Counted from the first letter of the stretch, positions 1-10,520 are shown. The stretch is 64,000 bases of DNA from Sipunculus nudus (GCA_026874595.1 CM049307.1:77290643-77354642), one strand, 5' to 3'. A program made the numbers and translations. The notes: generated from the letters alone by a model not told the origin.

Positions 1-2
1 GA

Positions 3-248
3 GGACTCGCAGGGCAAGGAAAACTCGAAGAGATTAATTATTCAAAAGCAAAAGACTTATTTAAAATGCATATGTCACAAGTTAGGCTTTTAAAGGAGTA
101 TTATCCTCAACTTAACTTTCTAGGAATGGAGAATTACTGGAATTATATGAGGATGCAGCTGGATCATGAAACAATTATAATGTTTGACATATATAAATTA
201 AAAAAAAGTAAGCTTTCCTATATTTTTAGATGTGGGGTGCGGGTGTAA
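3..248 (+). pseudogene. Partial unknown ORF at window edge (virus-like element)
   Basis: The frame is open from the first bases of the window to a TAA at 246-248, so the N-terminus lies outside. About 81 codons are visible, rich in Lys, Tyr and Met (for example LLKEYYPQLNFLGMENYW). I do not recognise a family. It ends 23 bases before the ATG of the zinc-finger/polymerase gene on the same strand, a compact spacing typical of Polinton and virus genomes, so it is probably the C-terminus of another gene of the same element. It could also be chance open sequence. Confidence 0.3.
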
Positions 249-271
249 GAAAAAGGAAAGCTCAAAACACT

Positions 272-403
272 ATGGAAGATCATTTCCCGCAGGAGCAGCC
301 TGCAAGGTCGCCTAGGTTTTTGTGTGAAACGTGCGGTAAGCAGTTCACAAATATCCGAGATGGTATGCTTCACACCAGGGAACATTTCGAAAATGCTCCT
401 TAA
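272..403 (+). other. N-terminal C2H2 zinc finger segment of the polymerase gene
   Basis: From the ATG at 272 there are 43 codons before a TAA at 401-403. They contain CETCGKQF followed by MLHTREH, a C-x2-C-x12-H-x3-H finger. Beyond the stop the same frame stays open from 404 to 640 and, after a second stop, to about 800, joining the polymerase N-terminal region, so I read the finger as the start of the polymerase gene and not as a separate protein. A DNA-binding role is inferred from the finger type only. Confidence 0.6.
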
Positions 404-3400
404 GGGTTTTTCAATTTTATGTCTCAGCACAAGAGAGCTATATATCAAGAGTTCGGGCCTAGATATCAGGACCCGGACCGTGCTGAGACGCAGCGCTATT
501 GCCCCCCTGTTAAGAAAGATAAAAAAGTTAACAAAGATGATATACTTTGTCACACATACAACTTTAGTTTGTCCTACGACCAGGAGATTTCTCCGAATCT
601 AATCCGAGCGCATCTCTTACACATCTACAAAGACGTAGGTTAAGCTTTCAAAGTAGAGATTGGAATTAGGAGGGTTTTACGGAATAAAAAGAATAGAGAG
701 TTCAAATACAGGAGGGCTGAACATCCTACCTCTGAAACGAATGATGAGCAGCCACATAATTTCAAACAAAAGCGATATAGAGGATGTGGTAAAAGATATG
801 TTCAAGTCTGATGTGTCAGAGATGTTAAAGGCTAGGGAGAATACCACCTAGGAGTTAATTACCCCCATGAATATGCGTTATTACATCAGTGATCTGGGTT
901 ATACCTTAGGTCACCTGAAGGGAAATGAATTTCCACAGAGTCTCCTGTCTAACAAATCTATTATTACAAATCGCAAAGTGAAGGGGAAAGTTTTCAAAGA
1001 TAATTTATGCCTTTTTATAGCCCTTGTTGTGATTCACATTAGATTGTATGATAAAGTAGACTTCTCAAAAACTCGTGAGAATAACACACTTGCTAAAAGG
1101 TTATGTTTATGGTGGGTTAAGAGAGGGGATCGTGATTTAAATGATATTGAGATTCTTTCCTGCAGGGGTGCAGTTCCTCACCCAGACGAAACAACAACGG
1201 ACCTTGACAAAATGTGTGAGGAGTTTCAGGGGGTGTGCTTATCAGAAATGAGTAACTTGGAACAACTGTTCAAAGTGAACATTGACGTATACAGACGTGA
1301 GCTTGACACACTGAACAAACGTAAGAAAGGTTCAGACGAGATTGCTAATCATATTTACAAAGGAATCATCCACTTCACAAAATCTCTCAAACTTGATCTG
1401 TTTTGTGAAGGTGACTTGACGGAGTACTGTGTCATTCAAGGACATCTCTCCTGGATTTCAAAATTTGTCTCATATGCTTCCAGGTATAAATGTAATGTAT
1501 GCAATAGAATGTTTAGAAGAGCTTGTCATTTGACAAGACATGAGGAACATTACGATGGAAATCTAGCTCCGAAGCATAAATACCTGGGAGGTTTCACTAA
1601 ATTGAACAATAACATATGGGATAAACTTTTGAGCTGTGGGGTGGTGGTTGAATAGGAAAGAAAACTTTTAAAAGATTTTATTGTTTTTTATTTCGAATCT
1701 GTGCTGCTTCGAGATCACACTTTTTCAAGTACAGAAAAGACTAAATATTCTTCTCTACTCTTCAATAAAAGAAAGGATCAAGGGGTGACATGTTTCAGGG
1801 ATTACCTGGCGTATTATAACAATCTGGATGATGTTCCCTTCAAAGAAGCTGTAATTGTTTGGTTGACCTCAGCTCACAGGTTCAACATAGATGTCTTGAA
1901 ACAATGCGTTTCATTGCCCGGTCTGGCTAGAATTCGCATGTATATCTACGCAGCCGGATTTTCTGGGTTTTTCTTTGAACTCGAAACTCTGGAGCAATGT
2001 AGAACATCTGGTTCAGCGTAACATTGTGGGAGGTCCTTCCATAATTTTGACAAGATACAATAACGCTGGGGAAACACGTTTGAGAGAGAGGGGATATGTC
2101 TGTAGGTCGGTTCTGGGCATGGACGCCAACAGCTTGTATCCTTACGCTATGAGCTGCAACCTTCCTCACGGAGCTCCTGTATATTGGGGGCCTAGGACGT
2201 TTGTTAAGGAAAAACTAGACCTCATGGAGGAAGAGGGTGAGAGTGATGACATTGAAGTGTGCGTCAGTGAACGAGAGCTCTTCCTAGCTGACACCCTTTC
2301 ACATATGTCCAGGCTCGAAAGGGATGTCATGTTGTGGGAACAGAAACATTTTTTTCAAACCTTTGAATAAACAGTTGAGACATCAAATGAATGAAGGGAA
2401 ACAGTTGTCCATTGGCCCCTTCCGCGTGGACGGGATTGATGAACGGGACAGGAGAATCCTTGAGGTGAATGGTTATGTTCATGGCCATGACTGTCGATTG
2501 AACAGTGAGAGAAGTACCTTAGCCACTAAGGCTAAGTATGAAAGAACGCGTATAAGAAAAGAAATGATTAAAGATATGACAAGCTTAAACGTGGAGACGA
2601 AATGGAAGTGTGATTTCAGAGACAACCTGAGAATGGACCGTTGTTATGATTATTTCAAAAATCTACCAGCTGTGTTTTCTAAATTTCAAAGGAAACCTAA
2701 GAATTACACAAAATCAATGAAAATGGATAGAATTTTGGCACTAGAAGTTAAGGTTCAGGTTCCAGATTGTTTGTACGACTACTTTTCTGAAATGTGTCCT
2801 TTCTTCGTAACTGTAGAGGTTTGCAATGAAGATGCGGGTGAGCATATGCAACAATATTTGGAAAGTGTGAATCATCCGAATGTCCCAACCAAGACACTGG
2901 TTGGTGGTATGAAAGTTGACAAGGCGCTTCTGTCTTCCGAGTATTTGCGGTGGTTGCTTTAGAAAGGTTGAATGTGTGTATCAGGCGCTTGAATGGGTTC
3001 CAGGGAAGATCTTAAAAGGTTTCGTGGATGGTGTGGCAGACGCACGTAGAGAGGCAGCTGCCGATCCAAGTAAAGCCTGCGAGGCAGAAAAAGAGAAGTT
3101 AATAATTAACAGTGCCTATGGTGCTACTTTGATGAATAAAAGAAAACATAGAAAGGTGAAATATGTGATGGGTGATGAACGTGTAAAAGAGGAGCATAAC
3201 GATGCGCGTTTCCGACAGTCCAGTTAAATTTCAGATTCGGAGAGAAAGGATGAAAGATTGTATGAAGTGGAAGTATCGCCTAGTACTCTGCCTTTTGATG
3301 TGCCAAAACAATTAGGATTCTTTATATTACAAACTGCAAATCTTAGAATGTTGCAATTTTACTATGACTGCATTGACAAATACATCGGGAGGGAAAATTT

Positions 3401-3985
3401 TGAAATGGGGGAAATGGACACGGACTCGCTGTATTTTGCTCTGGGGTTTGAGTCTCCTGCTGAATTTTACACGATCAAACCTGGGACATGGCAAGACATT
3501 TTTCTTTCATGGCACTCTCTGTTGCCTAAAGTGAAGCCTCACTTGCAGGATGAGTTTCAGTCTCATTTGTTCAACAACTGTTGTGATAACTGGGAACCTG
3601 ATTTTAATTATGTATTTTTTCCCTGACATTGCTGCAAGAACCTTACACATATGATCAGAAGACGCCAGGTCTTTATAAACTTGAATGTGTAGGTAAAGGG
3701 TTGATAGCTTTATCTTTTAAATCATACTGTCCGCATGTAAGGGAAGGGGTGGAGAAATCTGCTCTGAAAGATGTGAACTAACATTTAGTTTCTGACACTT
3801 GGGACAACATGAAGCATACATTGCAGACTACAGAATCTAAAACTGTTGTGAACAAAGGTATACAGATGGATGACGGCAAGATGGTTACATACGAACAAGA
3901 AAAGAATGGATTCTCGTATTGTTATAAGAAAAAAAGTGTATGTTAAGATGGTATTCCTACAAAACCTTTAAATATTACATTAAAA
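272..3985 (+). pseudogene. Protein-primed family B DNA polymerase of a Polinton/adintovirus-like element, broken
   Basis: Replicative DNA polymerase. Polymerase motif A (MDANSLYPYAM, 2119-2151), motif B (NSAYGA, 3108-3125) and motif C (MDTDSLY, about 3414-3434) are all present and in order. The N-terminal half has a C2H2 finger at about 1490-1550 (CNVCNRMF then HLTRHEEH), placed just before the exonuclease domain as in metazoan Polinton polymerases. In the expected exonuclease motif I (about 1683-1700) the first Asp appears to be Tyr (FYFES). A C-terminal block with TPGLYKLE (about 3659-3682) and PLNI (about 3965-3980) fits the end of the family. In-frame stops: 401, 641, 849, 1653, 3225, 3779, 3944. 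Frameshifts near 755-800, 1975-2010, 2346 (T run), 2950 and 3624. No product can be made. Extent is inferred from family-like blocks. Confidence 0.9.
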
Positions 3986-4052
3986 CCATGTTTAAAACAA
4001 CATACAAAGGTAAAAAAAACAGCATAACGTTTGTAAACTAAAGGTCAAACCA

Positions 4053-4259
4053 GTGCAAGTTACATGTAAAGATATAGTTAGAAAAAGATTGGAAATTCAG
4101 GATGGGGATCTGATGGGAGATGACAAAGAAGAAGATGATGTCAGGAGGGAGATGGGGTTGGGGTATATTGAAGCATCTGGCGATGAGGAGGAGAGAGGTC
4201 ACGTGACTGAGGGAGGGGGATGGATTTTTTTAACAATAAATGTTCTGTTTATATTGTGA
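4053..4259 (+). CDS. Small acidic ORF of unknown function
   Basis: A 68-codon frame between the polymerase remnant and the ATPase. It is strongly acidic in the middle (DLMGDDKEEDD, SGDEEERGH) and ends in a hydrophobic tail (IFLTINVLFIL) that may simply be read-through of AT-rich sequence. No family is recognised. It could be a genuine small virion or regulatory protein of the element, or leftover polymerase 3' sequence. The stretch 3986-4370 otherwise shows no gene. Confidence 0.25.
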   Translation: MQVTCKDIVRKRLEIQDGDLMGDDKEEDDVRREMGLGYIEASGDEEERGHVTEGGGWIFLTINVLFIL

Positions 4260-4370
4260 GGATTTCAATTCTGCATGTAAATATAATTTGTTGACTTGAA
4301 GTGTACATTTGCGATCACTTTGTATTTTTGAACTGTACAGATTTTGTGTTTGGAAATTAAACATTTTATA

Positions 4371-5222
4371 ATGGAAAAAAGACGTTTTGTTGACAACTCC
4401 TCTTTCGGGAATGATAAAGCTGAGATGGATTTGGATAATGAAAGTGTCCAAAAAAAGGATGATGATGAATCCAAAATGACAAAAGAGGTTGAAAGAATGG
4501 TTAAAAGATTGATAAAAGACCCTGAAATCCTGAAGGTTATGTTAGAATGCGTGTGCTCAATAAACAAGCACGGTACATCTAAAGATTATAGATATGACCA
4601 CCCTAGGAACCATCTGTTTTGTGGATTCTCTGGCTCCGGTAAAACCACTATGGTTAAAACAATTCTGGACACAAATTTCTTTAAAAAGCCTATGGAACAG
4701 ATAATTCTGATTTATAATAACGATCAAGAGATATATAACAAAATGCCTATTGATCTTAAACTGAAAGGATTGAATGAAAAAAAAAACAGATCCCTATTTA
4801 ATGAGGCCTTGAACTTAGGTGAATTCACCTCAAACCATAATCCGAAAAGAACTTTGTTGATCTTAGATGACCTTCAAGACGAGGTCAACAATTCAGACTT
4901 TATCCCAGATCTGTTTCTCCGAACAGGTCATCACTCAAACTGTTCTATGTTCATGCTGTGTCAAAACCTTTTCGGGCAAGGTAGACAGAGTAGAAACACT
5001 TTTGAACGCCCATCACTACCACTTGTTCAAAAACCCTGTGGATGTGCGACAATACAAAGAATTAGGGTCCAGGGTGGGGAAAAAAATGAGGTGGACAGAG
5101 CTGTAAAAGAGTTAGGTCCAAATGACTTTTTTTCGATTGACAAAACTCAAAAATCAAACGGAGATATCACATTCGGCGTTCCACCTAGTAAATTACTAAA
5201 GTATTTTTTTTTCTTTAAGTAA
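4371..5222 (+). pseudogene. A32/FtsK-HerA type genome-packaging ATPase with a frame-displaced segment
   Basis: DNA-packaging motor ATPase of the Polinton/adintovirus type. Walker A is GFSGSGKTT (4623-4649, residue about 85) and Walker B is LLILDDLQ (about 4854-4877, residue about 162), followed by a sensor-like region MLCQNLFGQG. I chose the ATG at 4371; an in-frame ATG at 4344 is also open. The annotated frame looks uninterrupted, but from about 5000 to 5085 the family-like sequence (LLNAHHYHLFKNP) lies in the +1 frame, and the original frame resumes inside GGGGAAAAAAATG at about 5080-5090. Two compensating indels therefore scramble about 27 codons. The gene is probably non-functional or mis-assembled there. 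Confidence 0.85.
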
Positions 5223-5247
5223 ATGAAGGGTAGACAAACATTCAATC

Positions 5248-5463
5248 ATGAATGCGTATCTGAATGAGTTCCTCCCCAACAGGAGGTATATGCTGAGCAT
5301 ATGTAAAGCTAGGAATAATCCCAGGAAAGCTAAAAAAATTGTGAAAGATGCAGGTGCAAACTTTACGGATTTTCTTATCAATCAGGCCCGTAATATGCTG
5401 CACAATAAGTATAAGTTCACCGAGGAAGAAAGGAAAGATTTCGCCAGGGTTAAGAAACATTAA
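5248..5463 (+). CDS. Small basic protein, possible virion core protein of the element
   Basis: A 71-residue intact frame starting 25 bases after the ATPase stop. It is basic and probably helical (NPRKAKKIVKDAG, then NKYKFTEEERKDFARVKKH at the end). Small Lys/Arg-rich proteins in this position are common in Polinton and adintovirus genomes, and the motif of a basic helix followed by a short linker and another basic tail resembles them in style. Function is inferred from position and composition, not from a firm family match. Confidence 0.45.
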   Translation: MNAYLNEFLPNRRYMLSICKARNNPRKAKKIVKDAGANFTDFLINQARNMLHNKYKFTEEERKDFARVKKH

Positions 5464-5469
5464 GTGAAT

Positions 5470-5655
5470 ATGGGTTCTGACACAGTGAAAAAAGCAATCC
5501 GTCGAAAAACTGCGGTCAAATATATAGCTCAAATGGGGCCTAAAATTTGTGACCTTGTTAATAGTAGAATACAACTATGAAAATCTGAAGAATCTGTAAT
5601 GAAAGAGGTGAAACAGGATAAATCTGAGAAGAAGACTAAGTACAAGAAGAAATAA
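5470..5655 (+). pseudogene. Second small basic ORF, one in-frame TGA
   Basis: Begins six bases after the previous stop with MGSDTVKKAIRRKTAV, has a TGA at 5578-5580 and continues open to TAA at 5653-5655, ending in a poly-basic tail (DKSEKKTKYKKK). It may be a separate small DNA-binding protein, or the continuation of the 5248-5463 protein past a stop. Weak support; reading through the TGA is my inference from composition. The following 5656-5768 shows no clear gene. Confidence 0.3.
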
Positions 5656-5768
5656 GACTCAGGTCACAGTGCCCGCGGAGGTATTCAAGAAGCTGGAAGC
5701 CGTTCTGACTCACCTTCAAAAGGAAAGCGAAGGCTTTAGCCTCCGAAGATCCGCAGGAATAAGAAAGG

Positions 5769-6786
5769 AAAGATATTCTTTATGATACGACAAAACATCC
5801 AGACACAGCATTCTCAGGGGAAAAAAAGAATTCTCTCCAAGCTTGAGAAACCGCTCCATGGGAAGACTAAAGCTGGAATTCTTAAGAAAGCTGAAAGTTA
5901 CCTGCGAGGGGTTGAATCATACGCCCTTCATGCTTCTGCCCCTGCCGGGAAAGGAACCTTCAAGCGCATGCGCACAATTGCTGGAGGTGTGGATGAACAA
6001 TGGCAGGCTGACCTGATTGACATGCAGAGAAATGGTAGGAAGCACAATGAATACAACTGGATCCTGAACTGTGTTGATGTGTTTTCAAGGTTTATTTTCA
6101 CACGTCCGCTGAAAACAAAGGACAGGAGGTTGCAGGGGCTTTTTATAAAAAAATCAAGACGTCATCCGATTCGTAAGCTTCAAACAGACAACGGGCAAGA
6201 ATTCTTCAACTCTCACATGGAAAAGTTAGCAGAGGAATATAAATACAAACAGTTTGCTTCCCAGGAGCCTGAGATTAAAGCTTCAATTGTGGAACGACTC
6301 AACCGAGAATTCCGAGAAAGGATGGAGAGACTGTTCACAATGCAGGATTCTGAGGTGTGGGTGAACAAGCTTCAAAACCTAATTCCTACAACAACACCTA
6401 TCACTCGACTTTGAAAACAACACCTCGACTGGCCTCTGAGTCATTCCCTGAGAAAGAAAATGTTTTGTTTCATCGTTTATACCCTGAACACACACACGAG
6501 GAAAGGATAAATAACTCCAAGGATTTAAGAAGATATAAGATTGGGGATCACGTCAGGATCACCAGACAGCGAGGGACCTTCAAGAAGGGTATATGTCAGA
6601 GGTATCAGAGGGAGATTTTTTCAGATCGTTAGGAGATATCTGCGAATACCTAGGATTATGTATAAATTGGTGGATGAGCAAGCAGAGGACATCGAGGGAC
6701 AATGGACTTCTGACATGCTTCAAAAAGCTAACCACCCGGGCTGGTCTCACTTCCCTGAAAATCAAAACGAAGACCCAGACATCTGA
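5769..6786 (+). pseudogene. Retroviral-type (rve) DDE integrase of the Polinton-like element, frameshifted
   Basis: Catalyses insertion of the element's DNA. The catalytic triad is visible: Asp at 6010 or 6019 (WQADLIDM), Asp at 6187 (LQTDNGQEF) and Glu at 6292 (KASIVERLNREF), the last two 34 residues apart, as in D,D(35)E enzymes. After the core comes the chromodomain-like C-terminal part (YKIGDHVRI at about 6534-6560; YKLVDEQAEDIEG at about 6661-6700). Frameshifts: A run at 5820-5828, about 6380, and a T run near 6617-6622. Stops terminate each frame (6414, 6632). The extent back to 5769 rests on a short HPDTAF-type block in another frame. Confidence 0.9.
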
Positions 6787-6814
6787 GGGAATGGAAGAGG
6801 ATAATCAATGATGG

Positions 6815-7273
6815 GTGTTCAACCCTTACAGATGTTATAAGATGAAATGTAAAATGAAATGGGTTCCGTGTAATGGAGAAATGGTTTTAGCTTGCGAAAA
6901 ACATAAGCAAGTTCACGTCTGTGAAAGGGACCAAACAGTACCTAGCTGCCCTCTGGTGGACACACCTGAAGGTGAAATGATATGCAAGGTAAGTGGAAGG
7001 GTAATATCCATAGAACTGAGACATATGTCGGTGAGAGAAAAAGAGCAAATCTTATCAACTAACGTTGAAGACAGAGTGGAACCTAACGATGAAGTGCTCT
7101 ACAACCTTTTCATTCAAAAAGATTCCAGGGAAACATTTTATGAAGTGGACAGGATTCTATTCAGAGATCTTTTGCAGTTTGAGAGAGTCAACATGCGGTA
7201 CATCCTATACTTCGTGTGTTCCCATCTGTGGAGACAAGAACCTGTCCACAAGAAAGGATACAGGAAGCAGTAA
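6815..7273 (+). CDS. Cys/His-rich protein, reminiscent of the herpesvirus UL92 family
   Basis: Intact 152-codon frame. Residues 27-61 form a dense Cys/His pattern: C27-x2-H30-x3-H34-x-C36-x8-C45-x11-C57-x3-G61, with CPLVDTPEGEMIC at 45-57. This spacing recalls the zinc-binding UL92-like late-gene regulators of herpesviruses (Pfam family Herpes_UL92). The match is from memory of the pattern and not from a search. If right, it would act as a late transcription factor in the nucleus. The same frame stays open for 40 more, very basic codons after the TAA (7274-7396), so the stop may be premature. It sits between integrase and capsid-like genes. Confidence 0.45.
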   Translation: MFNPYRCYKMKCKMKWVPCNGEMVLACEKHKQVHVCERDQTVPSCPLVDTPEGEMICKVSGRVISIELRHMSVREKEQILSTNVEDRVEPNDEVLYNLFIQKDSRETFYEVDRILFRDLLQFERVNMRYILYFVCSHLWRQEPVHKKGYRKQ

Positions 7274-7500
7274 AACCTAGAGAGACATTTTTTTAAAAAT
7301 CTGTTGAAATCTTCCAGCGGGAGATTTCAAGGACATAGTAAATATATAAAAAACAAGCTTTTAAGAAGAAGAAACAAGAGGAGAAAGAAGAGTTAGAATA
7401 CTATATACCTAGATGTGAAGATTTATCTCAGTATGTCGTTAAAGAATAAACGTTTGATGTTCAAAACATATGACTTATTCTTTTAAAACCCGGAAACATC
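7274..7500 (+). other. Spacer with basic read-through frame before the capsid-like gene
   Basis: Directly follows the UL92-like ORF. The in-frame continuation (to TAG 7394-7396) encodes a Lys/Arg-rich tail (LLRRRNKRRKKS). Another frame here reads EELEYYIPRCEDLSQYV before a stop at about 7447. Neither is long enough to call. The AT-rich 50 bases before the ATG at 7501 could hold a promoter, but no motif is decisive. Confidence 0.25.
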
Positions 7501-9760
7501 ATGGCTGAGGTGAATTTTGTGGTCCCGAACGACAGTTCAAGGGATTTATATCCCAACAACAGTAGCAACAATTTCACGGTGCAGCTAGGGGAACCTTTGA
7601 AGTTACCTTCGGAAGGAGAACATCAAATAGCCCTGGTGGATATGGTGGTGCCAGCCAGCGTTTTCTATCCTTCATGTTCTTCCTTAAACGAGACCACGTG
7701 TCAGTTGATGCTAAAGACACCAACAGGTGACACAGGCGTGTACAGCTTCAAGGTCAACAGGAGTGAACCCAGCAAATTTCCAGACGTGAATGACTTTCAG
7801 GCAAAGTTATCCCAAACTGACCAGGCAGCGCAGGATTCTATTGCAACCAACGCGGAGGGGCAACCGAGGACTTTACGTTAACTTTTTCTGGACAGGGGGA
7901 AACATTCCAAATCAATTATGTCTTATCCTCAGACACAGCCAGCGATTATTTCGAGGATCAAAACTATGGGATTTTCGTGAATGACAATTTCAGGCATGTA
8001 GCGCCTCAGACCATGGGCGCCACCTACACGCAGCCTACAGGTACACCTCCACTTCCAAACTACATTCAGATCACCCAACAGGATCAAGAATACTCTGAAG
8101 TCAGATTGGGAGATAACATCACATGGAAACGCTTTCCTAATAAGACTGGACAAACTGTGTGGACAGACAACACCTTCAGGGGTATGATGACATACTTCTG
8201 TAACCAATACAACTCTAAAAACGCGGGTGACCAAACGCTTTTCAGTGCAGTTTTTTTAAATATTTTAACACCGTGAACGGGCATGGCTTCAAAGGGTTTA
8301 GGGTCGTGTTGACAGATAACAGAGATCCGCGCAACTTGCAACAGGCCCTGCACATGAGATTCACAAAAAACGTCTTTTCACTATTTGGGCTAGGGAATCC
8401 ACAATGGACGATTTCACAGAACATGATCACTTTACCTAATTTAACGCCCCTTCAAACTGTCCCTGAGTGGCCTGTTACCGAACAAAACCGGGTTAACAAG
8501 AGAGGAGAGCAACCAAATGGTCCTTCTATGAACTATCAACCTCCTTTGAACGACCACCTGACCGATGATGATACATTAGGATGGGCAAGGAACTATCATT
8601 TGGTGTATTTCGTTCAAACCCAAAACCTTTTAAGTTGTTTCTTTGGATTTGGAGATAATTCTCAGGAAAGTTTGGACCGTAGGGACAATTTTCCGGTTGA
8701 AGGTACTAAGATCAACTTGACGGGGGTATGCTCTATACCTGGGACTTTGCAGGAAGCTATCGACCCTGACACGTACAAGTTGCGCATTATGTTTGTGATG
8801 GGTCCATCGTCCGTGCAAGATTTCCCAGCCCGTACATATGATCAGAAAGCATTCTTTGAAAACCTTCAAACTGCAACCTCGAACGCAAGCAGTCAGCTTT
8901 CGAAAGATGCCGACAATGATTACACCGTAGACGCACACATATACCTGAACGACCAAGGTGTGGGCGAAGGTATAAGGTTTGCTGTTAACTGGAAGTCAAA
9001 CTGGGTCTTCTCCGACAGTTCCCATTTGGATAGGTTCGAAAACATGGGAATTCAAGTGAACGGTCACTAGAGAAAAACTCGCAATTCCCGCCACGGAAAA
9101 CCAATTGTTCTGGAAGGATGTAGGGAACGATTGGTATGTTTTACAAGAAACCAATCCAGTTGTACGATTTAAACAGTGTACAACGGCTGGGAAGATGACA
9201 AGTGGGTTGCGTGTTCTGTGCCTTTTAATTCAATCCCGGCAGACACAGGATTGGGATGGTTTTTGTGGAATTATATCAGTCGCGCCTTAACAGAAGAAAT
9301 GAGAAATTTACCTGTACAGAATGCACACATGTCTGTGATGTCAAGCAGAGAAAAGCGTGCGCTCGCAGTCTATTACACCAAAACAGGACATTTTTTCGGT
9401 AGCTCCCGTTTTATTCGCAGTCCTGAAGCAGGTCATAATGTCAACGTACATGACCACTGTTTTGAACCACCTCCACTTCCAGGATATAACACCTCATGTG
9501 AAACACCGAGAACTGCTCCACACTACGCATCATGGCACAAAATGGAAGTTAATCACGAGTTCTTGAAGTTGTTCGGAGTTGTTTGGGGTAACATGTTTTA
9601 CTCCATGCAACCAGGGACAAAGAAACATTTTTACATACCCAGCGGCGTTGTAAATCAGATCGCTGTTATCAAACGACAGGGTAGTCTCTCACATGTCATT
9701 GTTTACACGGAGTTGATCAGCTCTTGTGATCCCACTGTCCCATGTCGCTTACTCTGTTAA
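7501..9760 (+). pseudogene. Capsid-like (candidate jelly-roll structural) protein, frameshifted
   Basis: About 750 codons spread over several frames. The N-terminus (DLYPNNSSNNFTVQL, then HQIALVDMVVPASVFYP) and the C-terminus (HVIVYTELISS) resemble a family of invertebrate Polinton-associated structural proteins that start with an Asn-rich strand and end with a VY-D/E-L strand. Composition is beta-rich and polar with few Cys, as expected for jelly rolls. Breaks: G run at 7855, T run at about 8251, TAG at 9068-9070, and a shift near 9173. Segments 7501-7854, 7860-8250, 8262-9067 and 9176-9760 each keep sense for long stretches. It could be two genes (split near 9070). Assignment as capsid is inference. 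Confidence 0.5.
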
Positions 9761-10189
9761 GCCAAAAGGGCATTTCTGCATAATGTATCTGATTAAATCA
9801 GATCTAGTCGTCCTGTCACAATAGGTTTTTCCTTCATTCAGACCTTGCTATGCCCTCCTAATCTTTTATCTATTCGCAGATAAAGACATCATATCAAATG
9901 CCCTATACAATGCATACACGTGTTAACCTAATATTGAAAACCTAACTATACCTGCAGTAAAGGATTGCTTTCGGTGTAGCCAATTTCTTTTCTTTTAAGG
10001 TCTGAACCAAGAACTAGAGTTCCTCTTCAAAATGACGGCTACACTTTCTTATATCCATTAAGATGTTAGGTCTTCAAAGAAAAACATTTTTTTATTTTTA
10101 GAATAATGTATGTAAAGACAACATTTTTTTTAATAAAAATGAATGTATATGAAGTGCCTGAGATTAAACAGAAGAAATAAAGCGAATCA
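9761..10189. other. No gene seen
   Basis: AT-rich non-coding sequence after the virus-like element. The right end of that element probably lies here, but its left end is outside the window, so terminal inverted repeats cannot be matched. Confidence 0.5.
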
Positions 10190-10520
10190 GGAATGTGTGA
10201 TGGTGGGTGGGTGCTTGTGTGTGTGAGAGAGAGAGTGTGCGTGATTGTGAGTGTGTGTGTGTGTGTGAGGGGAGGGGAAGGGGGATGAGTAGGGGTGTGC
10301 GTGATTATGATGGGTTTGTGATGAGGGCGGGTTTTGGTGCGTGATTGTGAGGGTGTGTGCGTGTCAGTGTGTGTGTGAGGGGAGGGGAAGGGGGATGAGT
10401 AGGGGTGTGCGTGATTATGATGGATGTGTGATTGTGAGGGTGTGTGCGTGTCAGTGTGTGTGAGAGAGAATGTTTTAGGGAGGGTGAGATTTTGTGTGTT
10501 TGTGTATGTGTATGTGCAAA
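10190..10520. repeat. GT-rich minisatellite
   Basis: Purine/GT-rich block. A segment beginning GAGGGGAGGGGAAGGGGGAT occurs at 10267 and again at 10377, giving a 110-bp period, surrounded by GTGTGT runs. The long minus-strand reading frames here (Thr/His/Pro repeats) are products of the repeat. Confidence 0.9.

Noticed and set aside
218..602. Overlapping frames on both strands in 218-602
   Set aside because: Shadows of the zinc-finger/polymerase N-terminal frame, which has finger residues and continues in phase to the polymerase.
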